NCBI GenBank assembly: GCA_051453625.1
Contig: JBOZIK010000001.1
Coordinates: forward strand, 287,715,934 to 287,736,549
Reading direction: 5' to 3'
DNA: 20,616 nt
Source: Welwitschia mirabilis
Taxonomy: Eukaryota; Gnetophyta; Gnetopsida; Welwitschiales
Both the position numbers and the translations under genes were made by a program. Positions within the stretch are counted from its first letter, which is position 1; each line of letters opens with the position of its first letter. Of this stretch, positions 1-8,617 are shown in pieces. Below the pieces are notes generated by a model. That model had not been told where the DNA came from. It saw only the letters and a program-made list of their open reading frames with translations, and ran no database searches.

Positions 1-1320
1 TTTTTAAGGTTTTATGAGGAATATTTTTTAGCTAAAGTTTTACTCTATCTCTTAATGTTATCAGAAAGATTATCATGTATGTTCTATCACTGATTTTTTT
101 CTTCCTGTTCCCCAATGTAAGTATTAGTTGTTTAATGTCTATAATATATTAAATGGAATCCTCATTATTTTCTCTATTAAAATTTAGATAAGCATTTAGG
201 TTTGTAAGTTCAACATCCTCTCCTAGGGGCAGGTCAAAAAATGTTTGAATCTCTCTTTTTTTATTGGCTAACAATTCTCTAAGGGTAAGGCTTGCATTAG
301 GGGTAGAAGATCTTATGATTTGTTTTTGCTACATTGTGAGCTAGTTTTCTCCTTCTATTTTTATTAAGAAAATCGGATTTAGAAAAAATAAATTTAGAAA
401 AAGAATTGAGTGCACCTAGAGAATGATTTTTCAATTTATTTTCTATATATACTAGTCCTTCTTTAATGTCTTTCTCTATTAGCAGCCTTTCTCTCTAATA
501 TTTTTTCTCGATATAGATCATATTACAGCATCTTGTAAATAGTAAATAATAGAAAATAAGATCAAAAACAATAGACCGTTGTCCTGTCTGTTGTGGGAAC
601 AATAGAAGGGATGACACGCACAAAAACCAAAAAAACAAAAACAGAACAGAAACTAAAACAGAAAGCAGAAAACTCAAAAAATGGGACTGTCATCCACCTA
701 GTTGTCCAGATGGCATAAGAAACAATAGAGACTAATTTATCATAGAAAATTTCAAAATCTGAAAATAAGACTGAGAATAAAAGTTGCACATTATCATCTT
801 ATCTATCATGAAGATGACAGAGGAGACAACCCTATTTTTCTACAGAAAATAAAACTAAAAAACCAAAATGGAAAATATGCACATAGAAAACCCATAGTTC
901 CTTATAAAATACAATGTTTCTTTAGATAAGTAACTGAGCAGAGATTTGATATACTCACCTGAATCACAACAACCCTTGTACTCCTTAATAGCCTTCCTTG
1001 GTAACAGTGCCAATTTATTATGGTGTGTATTTGTGCAAGTGCTTAATTTTAAATGGATTCTGTAATTCATAAAATAAATAGATATCTCACACAATACATC
1101 ACACTAGTATAGTTAAGAGTTAAGCTGAATGTCGTATTCTCATTGAAGACTATGAGATAAGACTTGGATTGCTTTTTGTAAAAGTAAATAGGAACTAGAA
1201 ATAAAGGTACAATGCAAATGCAAGATGCAACCTAATCTAACATGCAATACAAAATTGAACTAATACTACTTGCTTTTAGCCTTAACAAAAGTTGTCTTTG
1301 ATAATCTATATCACTCAAGA
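1..1320. other. AT-rich stretch with no recognisable gene
   Basis: Both strands were read and no protein family, RNA gene or repeat structure was recognised. The - strand has three short open stretches (495-677, 562-789, 855-1094). Their products are low-complexity, rich in Phe, Ser and Leu or Lys and Ile, and lack a motif. The block directly abuts the LTR-like sequence at 1321. In the - strand direction it therefore lies downstream of that LTR and could be decayed leader or internal DNA of the same element; this is inference only. Confidence 0.5.
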
Positions 1321-2085
1321 AATTATCACCAAATCAAGGGCAACATAGACTATAAGGGTTATCAAAAAATCTACAATGCAAACATGAAAACAAAACAAAG
1401 TTTATATTAAGAATGAGTAAGAAGCATCTGGGTTACAAAATAGCTGAGCTTCAATGAAGAATTTACATCCCTCCATCAAAGGAACGTCTTTTTGTAATAC
1501 TCAAGATGAATCTCTAGCCCTTCGATCTCTTGTCACAAGAATTTTTGGTGTAATGAAGATGAGAAGGAGAGTTGAAGGAGGACTTATTTATAATAACTTA
1601 CAGCAAAAAATGACAAACAGAAGGTAGGTCAAGGTGCACTCTTTTACATAAATGAAACTAACTGTTAAGGGTTACTATCAGAGTCGGTTAGATGTCAGTG
1701 TCACCCTGACAGTCATCAGGATGATAAGAGGGATGATAGCTCATTACAAAAGATGACTTAGAATGAAGACTAGTAGTGATTTAGTAGTCCATGTCAGCAA
1801 CCAGTCGTCTTACCTATCTTAGAGCCAACAGAGAGGACGATGGTCTTCTTAATCATATTTTTAAGAAGAAACTTAGTATTTTTATCAATAATCCTTCTCC
1901 AAATATTTGTGCATCAAAATGTGCCTTTAACAAATAAAATCTAGGTAAGAAATACATATTTCTGAGATTTTCTATTGTATCTCCAAAATCCTTAGATTTG
2001 TACCTAAACCTATGTAAAAGTCGTACAAAACAACTCATAAAACTCCGTTAGATAATCACAAATTAGCAGTGCAACAGAGCCTTTG
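1321..2085 (-). mobile_element. LTR-like block, - strand (copy 1 of an opposed pair)
   Basis: The reverse complement of this block aligns along its length with 15432-16189. Shared landmarks include a TATA-like box (1583-1593 here, 15924-15936 in the other copy), a conserved stretch around 1493-1560 ending in a shared TTTTTGGTGTAA / TTTTTGTTACACC region, and a shared T-rich tail reaching to about 1321. Length (about 760 bp), a central TATA-like box and a conserved downstream part fit a U3-R-U5 layout. Clear TG...CA ends, a target-site duplication and a primer-binding site could not be fixed, so LTR is the best label but not proven. Homology fades near 2075-2085. Confidence 0.55.
1583..1593 (-). 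promoter_or_regulatory. TATA-like box of the - strand LTR-like block
   Basis: On the - strand this reads TTATAAATAAG. The same motif stands at the matching place in the related + strand block (15924-15936). Conservation between two otherwise diverged copies supports a former core promoter. It probably drove retroelement RNA; activity today is unknown. Confidence 0.4.
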
Positions 2086-2229
2086 CTAGTGCATGGACAA
2101 GGAGAATATGATATCTCTAAAATGTTGTATGCTACTGCTAAAAGCAAGGACTATGAAATTTTTAAGAACATTCTTAGACTTCTAAATGATACCAAGTTCT
2201 TAATTTATAATCAGCATAAGAAGAAAACA
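1868..2229. repeat. 362-bp segment, copy 1, ending at a 100-N gap
   Basis: This segment recurs in direct orientation at 2330-2691 with roughly 87% identity (about 47 differences counted by eye). It spans the start of the - strand LTR-like block and continues into the coding-like stretch beyond it. Copy 1 ends exactly where the gap begins and copy 2 starts exactly where it ends. That arrangement suggests two related contig ends that were not merged, although divergence is high for simple alleles. A true tandem duplication is the alternative. Confidence 0.8.
2062..2229 (+). pseudogene. Unidentified coding-like fragment, copy 1
   Basis: Read on the + strand, 56 codons are open up to the gap, with residues such as EPLLVHGQGEYDISK and a run resembling an amphipathic helix (YEIFKNILRLLND). 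No upstream start codon is obvious; the first ATG in frame is internal, at 2122. The family is not recognised. A faint likeness to ankyrin-repeat helices was considered and not trusted. The - strand is also largely open here, so the true coding strand is uncertain. The fragment overlaps the outer edge of the LTR-like block, so it may be internal retroelement DNA or captured host sequence. Confidence 0.3.
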
Positions 2230-2329
2230 NNNNNNNNNNNNNNNNNNNNNNNNNNNNNNNNNNNNNNNNNNNNNNNNNNNNNNNNNNNNNNNNNNNNNNN
2301 NNNNNNNNNNNNNNNNNNNNNNNNNNNNN
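2230..2329. other. Assembly gap, exactly 100 N
   Basis: Fixed-size placeholder of unknown true length. It sits between the two copies of the 362-bp segment, so reading frames crossing it mean nothing. Confidence 0.99.
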
Positions 2330-2691
2330 GAAACTTAGTATTTTTATTAGTAATTATTTTTCAAATCTTTGTACATCAAAATGTGACTTTAACACGTCAA
2401 AAATAGATAAGAAATGCATATTTTTAAGATTTCTTATTGTATCTTTAAAATCCTTAGAATTGTACTTAAACCTGTGTAAAATTCCTGCAAAACAACTCAT
2501 AAAACTTCATTAGATAATCACAAATTTGTATTGCAACAGAGCCTTTGCTAGTGCATGGACAAGGAGAATATGATCTCTTTAAAATGTTTTATGCTACTGC
2601 TAAAAGCAAGGAATATGATATTTTTAAGAACATTCTTAGACTTTGAAATGATACCAAGCTCTTGATTTATAATTAGCATAAAAAGGCAATA
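2330..2691. repeat. 362-bp segment, copy 2, starting at a 100-N gap
   Basis: Direct repeat of 1868-2229, offset 462 bp, about 87% identical. Beyond 2691 the sequence continues without a counterpart, because copy 1 is cut off by the gap. Differences are spread over the whole length and include transversions, so this is not sequencing error alone. Confidence 0.8.
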
Positions 2692-2778
2692 GTGTATGCT
2701 TCTTCTTTGTTCTTTAAAATGATGAATGAAGCTCTTCATACTAATGAAAGGGGAGGTAACACACAAATTATGAAATAA
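2524..2778 (+). pseudogene. Unidentified coding-like fragment, copy 2
   Basis: This matches the copy at 2062-2229 in the same frame and extends about 30 codons further, ending at a TAA at 2776-2778. Two in-frame stops interrupt it (TGA near 2644, TAG near 2674), far fewer than expected by chance in DNA this AT-rich. Most differences from copy 1 change amino acids, so there is no sign of purifying selection after they diverged. The opposite strand also has an open stretch (2548-2766). Function unknown. Confidence 0.3.
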
Positions 2779-4532
2779 TTCATTAGGTACTACTTAGATC
2801 TAACCTCTTATAAGATAACCATGGCTTCACAGTTCTGCATTTTTCTACTTATAAAGGTCACCTAGAGGTGATATTTTCCAAATTTTAGGATTTGTGCTAA
2901 AATACTAGTTTAGCCTTTTTTTATCTCTTTATTTAAATGATTTAATGTTCTTCAAATATCTCAGATCAAAATTAATTTAAATAAGAATGATTACAAGTTA
3001 AATCATAGGTTTTTTATTTTCCAAATAAAACCTCTACTTCAATTGTTTTCAAGAGAGTTTTGATTCATTAAAGTAGCTGCCTAGGTCTTGTTAACTTATA
3101 ATTTACATTAAGGATTATCTCTCTACATGAGAACCTGCAATAATAATACATTAGCTTAAGGAAGGCCAAGAAAAGCCAAATGCTTTATTATTTATGATTA
3201 AGTCATTTTTGATTTAGAGGTCTTTTCTGAAATTCCAAGAAAAGATCAAGTAATTCTAAATGGTCTTATGTCCTTGAAATTAAAAAGCTAATAAGGAAAC
3301 TCCAGATCTTTGGTCGTTCACATGAGTGATCGTATTTCATAAGAATATATAGGTATTATTAGAATGTATTTTGGTAAATAAGAAATATTTTGTAGATTGA
3401 AGTTATGATTTCAATTGGAATCCATGTACTACCTTAAGAAACATAGCAAAATCATTATGAAATACAAAAATTATAAGGCAAAACATCTAAGGTTCAAACT
3501 CCATGTTTAACTATGGAAATATTTTTTATGCATCTTCTTTTAATATTTCCATGTTTTAAAAATTTGATAAATGTCTGAGCGTAGTTGAGACTACTTTTAT
3601 ATGAATGGTGTTTCAAGTTATGTTGGAAGGACATTTCTTCATTTCTTTATTTTGGAAAGATTTGATTTGAAACTAGAATTTTATTATGTAAATAGATCCT
3701 AATGATATATTTGTGGAAATAAAATTATAGTTCTTATAAACTTGAAATACAACCTATAACAACCTTAAAAAAAGAAATTATAATCACTGAAGAAGACTAA
3801 TATTATGAGAAGCATGTGCCATGTAAACATTTTAAAAACTTAGAATTTAGACTCAATCCCATGAAAGCTTAAGTCAAGAAATCTTATTTATGATTTTATT
3901 ATTTGCAAATACATTCTAAAATAACCTCTTATATAAATGATTACTCTTTATTCAATGTTATTCACTATTATCATGCATTACTTGATTAACATAAAAATTG
4001 ACATTTGCATTTAGTCATATTACTAGGGTTTTACTTACATAGTTCTATAGGTATGAGATTTGGGGATTAAAAATTATAATTGTTATGTTTTTAGTTTGTT
4101 CTTTGAGTAATGTCCCTATTTTACAAATTTTTTTCTTGAAAAAATAGTTAATATTTTTACATGGATAAAGCTTTTTTCTTATATGCAACATATCCAAATT
4201 TAATGGGTGTTAATGAATGAAAATTACAATGTTCTAAGCAAACTATTCATGCTTATATAAAGTGTATATATTATGAGTTATTGCATAATACTTTTATTCT
4301 TGTATTGCATGACTTGAAGGTTTCCTAGATTTTTATTTTTTTAGATAGGTAACCATACTTTTGTTGGACATTTAACATGAAGAGATGTAAGACTTTATGC
4401 TATAACATCATCTATCCACTCATAAATAAATCCTAGCTTATGAATAGAAAGGTGTAGAGTAATTTTACTATTGTGGAATCCTAAAATTTCATATCACAAA
4501 TTGATCTTTTTAATTGATATTAGACATTTTAA
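2779..4532. other. AT-rich stretch with nothing recognisable
   Basis: No open frame of note, no family motif and no tandem structure were found in about 1.75 kb. Occasional pyrimidine or A-rich runs are typical of old intergenic DNA. It may include heavily decayed internal parts of the retroelement whose primer-binding site lies at 5513-5530, because that element would extend in this direction, but no gag or pol residue pattern was recovered. Confidence 0.5.
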
Positions 4533-4780
4533 GGTGTTTTTCAATAAACACCCAAAAGGCCTAGGATCTTTTTAGGAAATTTTTTAGGAGTTCCCTTAAA
4601 AAGTACTTTTTAGGGAATTTTTCAAAAGTGTCTTGAAAAGTATCTTTTAAGGCATTTTTTAGAAACATCCTAAAAGGTTCATTTTAGGGCATTTTTTAGA
4701 ACCATCCTAAAAAGGATCTTTCATGGAATTTATATAAATTCCCTAATAATAATATTTCAAGGAATTCTTATGTGGTTTTT
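4533..4780. repeat. Degenerate minisatellite, period about 37 bp, about 7 units
   Basis: Units can be anchored on a recurring G(A/C)ATTTTTT-like core at 4576, 4615, 4652, 4689, 4726 and 4762, giving spacings of 39, 37, 37, 37 and 36 bp. A weaker first unit begins near 4533. The two units at 4652 and 4689 are the most alike. Units carry CCTAAAAAGG-like palindromic pieces, so single strands could form small hairpins. No spacers separate the units, so this is a tandem array and not CRISPR. Confidence 0.7.
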
Positions 4781-4999
4781 AGGATAATTTTAAAAATGCT
4801 ATAAAAGCTTCTAAGTAATTATGAAAAAGCTTTAAAAAGTGTTTATTTTAAAAATGCCCTAAAAGCCCTGAGAATCATTTAAGTCATTTTTCAAGACTTT
4901 TAAGATGTTTTATAAATTCTCTAATAACTCAAATTTCTAGTAATGGCAAGAAATAGAAATGAAATGTAGGAAAAAAATAAAAATTAAATACAAAATAAA

Positions 5000-5512
5000 G
5001 AATGCATGTAATAAATCCCTTCCCTAAGCTTTTACTAATGAAAAAACATTGAAATATATCTTCAAATACCTGCTAATGAAGTTACCTATAATAGAGAAAG
5101 AAAGAAGAGATAAGAATATGGTAGTAAGATAGATCAAGAGAAGAAACATTTTTTTTCCTTGTTTTTCTTATCTTTTTTTAAACCTACAAAAGATTAACCC
5201 TACAAAAAAAATTTATAAGCTATTCCAAATAATGTTTACAAAGAAAAAATGAAAAAAAAGGGAAAGGAAGAAAACAAGAGGGGAAAAAAAAGGAAGAAAA
5301 ATAGGAAGAGAAGAAAATCTTAAAAAAATAAAATAAAGGAGCCTTAGTATGGGATTAGTATAAATTAAAAGTAATAAAATAAACTAAAGGGGTACTCGAA
5401 TGGGACTAATATAAAATATAAAGCTAAAAAGTAAATAAAATAAAAAGAATAAAGGAAAGATAACAAAAATGGAAATGAATTTATGTACTCTACTATAGCT
5501 ATAGTGCTATTA
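5000..5512 (-). other. Pyrimidine-rich leader downstream of a retroelement primer-binding site
   Basis: Read on the - strand, the DNA after the primer-binding site at 5513-5530 is strongly T/C-rich. On the + strand this includes 5251-5317, where 65 of 67 bases are purines. Athila/Tat-type elements commonly have a T-rich untranslated leader between the primer-binding site and gag, so position and composition agree. A loose duplication around 5345-5455 (TATGGGATTAGTATAAA-like and ATGGGACTAATATAAAA-like) lies inside it. No gag follows at lower coordinates. Confidence 0.4.
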
Positions 5513-5530
5513 TTCTTGATAATGACACCA
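5513..5530 (-). other. Mutated primer-binding site of Athila/Tat type (tRNA-Asp class)
   Basis: The - strand reads TGGTGTCATTATCAAGAA, preceded by a T run. Plant Athila/Tat Ty3/gypsy elements use a TGGCGCC-type site matching the 3' end of tRNA-Asp. Every difference from that known site is a C-to-T or G-to-A transition, as expected from cytosine deamination on both strands. The T-rich leader on the downstream side supports the call. A chance match is possible because so many positions have changed. Confidence 0.5.
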
Positions 5531-6347
5531 AAAAGCTATTCATAGTGAAATCTAGCTATACATGTATCTATCATAGATGTATGGCAATATGCAAGATTTG
5601 CTTGATAAACTTAACTTTTACCAATAAAAATAGGACTTTTGTAGTGTAGTCCTAATGTCATTCTTCCACAAGGATCAAATAGATGTGGTAAAATCTCAAG
5701 TAAAGCAAGCACAATAAAAATAAGTGACTAAAATGTATAAGAAAACTAGGAATGAAGCATAGCATCAATACTAGCATAATAAGTTTAAGAAAAGTATAAT
5801 TATTTAATTAAATTTATGTAGCTTTTACTCTAGCTCAAGCACAATGGCATAATTGCATCCACCATAGATATGATGCTCATGTAGTTCTAGCCCAAGGACA
5901 GTAGCAGAATCTCGTTTATCATGTCCAAGTCACCTATCCTTTACAGTAAGAATTTATAAGCATGAAAAGTAGGGGTCTCCCAAGATCCCTTAAATAAAGA
6001 TTTAGATTATGTAAGCTAGAGTAAAAAGGAGAGTTACACATGAAATATTAAACTAATATTATGTGTTATTTAATCCTAACTATAACAAGTATAAACCAAT
6101 TACTAGTTAACATCAAAGTAATACACTAAGGAAAAAACATTTAACACTTATTAAAGAAGACATTCCATGAAAAGTACCCATGCTAATCCAAAAAGCATCA
6201 TGTTGGCTTAAAATCTAGCTCATCCATAATGGGAGGAATAAAAATAATACATGACTAAAGCTACAATAACTTTTTATATAATATGATCAAAGATAAATCC
6301 AATTGAATTAAAGTAAGCTATTTATAAGTTAAATTAGGGTTATGAAT
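5531..6347 (-). mobile_element. Possible LTR of the Athila/Tat-type element (position only)
   Basis: On the - strand this DNA directly precedes the primer-binding site, where a 5' LTR is expected. No TG start, TATA box or second copy could be identified, so the call rests on position alone. No protein-coding pattern was seen on either strand. The upper limit is arbitrary, set where the 33-bp minisatellite starts. Confidence 0.25.
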
Positions 6348-6478
6348 TAGAGTTTCAAGGCCTAATGGGATGACTCTTTGAAGTGTCCCAAATCCTGATG
6401 GGGCCATTCTTCAAAGTGTTTCCAAGCCTAATTAAGACATTTTTTAGAGTGTCCAAAGTGTAATGCAGTCATCATTTA
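6348..6478. repeat. 33-bp minisatellite, about 3.5 units
   Basis: Three full units start at 6361, 6394 and 6427 with an exact 33-bp step. Each begins CCTAAT or CCTGAT and carries an AGTGT(C/T)CC-like segment. A partial unit precedes the first and a degenerate one follows from 6460. Units differ by many substitutions but no indels, which argues for an old array. Its unit is unlike the array at 4533-4780. Confidence 0.7.
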
Positions 6479-7764
6479 GTTATAGGAATACATTGAAGGG
6501 TTTCTCTTATAAAATATTCTTTGTTTAGCAATTGACTTTATAAATGTTCTAAATGAATTACTTACAACATAAAATTTTAGAAACATAAGTATTAACCCAT
6601 TCTATGCATAATAATCAGTGTTGCTACTCCCAAAATTGGCCTCACTACCTAAGTTAATTATCACACCTCCATCTTTTACCTCCATGCTCCAAATCATGCT
6701 AATATACTACAACATGATATTGTTAAGGAAAATTATTAGTAAAATTGGATTTCCATACTCTTAGTATAATAAATGCGTAAAAATAACAGAATAATGATTT
6801 AAGCATACTAATGTGGCCTAGATATTTTAATGTAAATGTCAATTTTTGTATGTTATCATGAATCATTAGGATTAATGAAGTGAATCCTAGTCTTCTTAGA
6901 ATATTTTTTGTCTATTTGGCTATTAATTTAACTTTTTCTCCATTTTATAATTTTATTTGAATGATGTATTCACTAGTATTTTTTTTATCTTTTAAAAACT
7001 TATTCTTCTTTAAAACATCAATGGTGTTGTGTATTCAATGATAAAACTAGTTTTATTAGGTTGTTCATTTAGGTTAAAAACTGAGTGACTCAAAATAATC
7101 TATATAATAAAATCCAGTTATTAGCTATTTTTAATAATCTATTGGTAATTATAAGGATTAAACTACACTAATGATATGTTAATACTAAACATGTCATATA
7201 AGCCTTAAAATATTTAGCTTTCTAAAATTTATAAGGTAATATTTATAAAAAGTAAATACACAAATTATGACATTTCCAATTTCTTTTATAAAAGTCTAAG
7301 AAAAAAGTTTTAATAGTAAATGAAAATATCATTTAAGAATAATCTAAATTAAAGAATAATTGTATTTTTATTAAAATAAGTGAAAATATTATAGATAAAA
7401 GGAAATAAGGTACTCATCTTTATTGCATAAGGATTCAAAAATGAGACTCGTGGTTCTAATAATGCCAAATGCATAATATTGGTATGGTGGCATGATTATG
7501 TTATATTTCCTTTAATATCTAGTCTATGAAATCATTAGGAGGCTAGGCTAGCTTATCAAGGACTGAGGATGTCCTAGTGCAGATCACATGCATGGCCTTG
7601 GCTTTTCTAAATACCTTATTTAACATTGATGAAATGACATGACTAATCAAAATAGTTATTCTGCAAGGGTTATACACCTTAAATGGTTACTACATTGTTT
7701 AATAGTTTAGATAACAAATTATAAAATTGATATAAATAATGATAGTTCATAGAAAAGAGTTTTG
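6479..7764 (-). other. No gene; may hold the 3' LTR of the - strand chromovirus
   Basis: No coding pattern was seen. Because the polypurine tract of the - strand chromovirus is at about 7780-7793, its 3' LTR should run from about 7778 towards lower coordinates and fill part of this stretch. A less AT-rich patch at about 7540-7600 stands out. No convincing second LTR copy was found beyond 12230, so neither the extent nor the identity of an LTR can be shown. Confidence 0.3.
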
Positions 7765-7779
7765 GGTTCATTATAGACT

Positions 7780-7793
7780 ACCCCCTTAAGCTT
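7780..7793 (-). other. Putative polypurine tract of the - strand chromovirus
   Basis: The - strand reads AAGCTTAAGGGGGTA, followed by TCTATAATGAACCC. A G-rich purine tract just after the last coding domain and directly before an LTR is the site for plus-strand DNA priming in LTR elements. The bases after it resemble the start of many plant Ty3/gypsy LTRs, but the leading TG is TC here. Position, after the integrase and chromodomain-like tail, supports the call. Confidence 0.4.
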
Positions 7794-8152
7794 GTTGTTC
7801 ATCGTTGAATTGTTGTTCTTTCATAGGATCATTTTGTTACTAGGTTTATTCAATTTTGAAATCTTCATTCTTATCATGTTTCTTTATGTCAATTAAGAGT
7901 TTATTCATTTTCATCATTATTTATAAATAAATATAGATAATTATAGCTCATAAATTATTCATTTTTTCAACCATTTAATTAAACATTCTTTTATTATTTT
8001 CATTTTTAGTTTGTTTTCTCCATGCTTCTTAATGTCAGCCAGTTTAATTATAAAAGTGAGATTAGAATTTATCAAAAGTTTCTTCCAATCTATAATATAA
8101 TCATTAAATTTTCTTAAGTAATTTAATTTAATAAGATTAGCATGAAATATTG
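7788..8152 (-). repeat. 365-bp segment, copy 1: integrase tail and 3' untranslated DNA
   Basis: This recurs directly at 8253-8617 with about 95% identity (about 18 substitutions, no indels seen). On the - strand 8152-7962 is open for 63 codons with a stop at 7959-7961. It reads IFHANLIKLNY at the start and IIDWKKLL later, placed like the integrase C-terminal end followed by a chromodomain-like tail. Copy 1 is open throughout, while copy 2 has an extra stop. Copy 1 ends exactly at the N gap. Confidence 0.8.
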
Positions 8153-8252
8153 NNNNNNNNNNNNNNNNNNNNNNNNNNNNNNNNNNNNNNNNNNNNNNNN
8201 NNNNNNNNNNNNNNNNNNNNNNNNNNNNNNNNNNNNNNNNNNNNNNNNNNNN
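8153..8252. other. Assembly gap, exactly 100 N
   Basis: Placeholder gap between the two 365-bp copies. It suggests two overlapping contig ends, perhaps two haplotypes, that were not collapsed. Confidence 0.99.
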
Positions 8253-8617
8253 AAGCTTGTTGTTCATCGCTGAATTGTTGTTCTTTCATGGGATCATTTT
8301 GTTACTGGGTTTATTCAGTTTTGAAATCTTCATTCTTATCATGTTTCTCTATGTTAATTAAGAGTTTATTCATTTTCATCATTATTTATAAATAAATCTA
8401 GATAATTCTAGCTCACAAATTATTCATTTTTTAAACCATTTAATTAAACATTCTTTTATTATTTTTATTTTTAGTTTGTTTTCTCCATGCTTCTTAATGT
8501 CAACCAATTTAATTATAAAAGTGAGATTAGATTTTATCAAAAGTTTCTTCCAATCTATAATATAATCATTAAATTTTCTTCAGGAATTTAATTTAATAAA
8601 ATTATCATGAAATATTG
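8253..8617 (-). repeat. 365-bp segment, copy 2
   Basis: Offset 465 bp from copy 1. It joins smoothly to the rest of the - strand integrase at higher coordinates, so it is the copy in natural context. It has an in-frame TGA where copy 1 has TTA, and shares the terminal stop at 8424-8426. The segment begins at the polypurine-tract edge, directly after the gap. Confidence 0.8.
8424..8560 (-). pseudogene. Chromodomain-like tail of the chromovirus integrase
   Basis: Read on the - strand it contains IIDWKKLL, then a hydrophobic stretch (LTFIIKLVDIKKHGENK) and a last segment ending IKWFKK before TGA at 8424-8426. In Tekay/Del elements the integrase is extended by a small chromodomain that reads histone marks and guides insertion into heterochromatin. 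The placement of the aromatic and basic residues agrees with that tail, but similarity is weak and the aromatic cage cannot be confirmed. Lineage assignment therefore carries moderate doubt. Confidence 0.45.

Noticed and set aside
495-789. Overlapping Phe/Ser/Leu-rich open stretches on the - strand
   Set aside because: They arise from A-rich + strand DNA; hydrophobic content reflects base composition, not a membrane protein.
855-1094. 79-codon open stretch on the - strand
   Set aside because: No motif, no conserved neighbour and composition like the surrounding DNA; open stretches of this length occur by chance.
2083-2229. Ankyrin-repeat protein fragment
   Set aside because: A vague helix-like resemblance only; the defining ankyrin residues are not in register.
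4605-4690. TTTAGGG-like words suggesting interstitial telomere repeats
   Set aside because: They occur singly, once per 37-bp unit, and never in tandem heptamers.
4533-6478. CRISPR-like arrays (33- and 37-bp periodic repeats)
   Set aside because: Units are contiguous and diverged, with no unique spacers, and the context is a plant genome.
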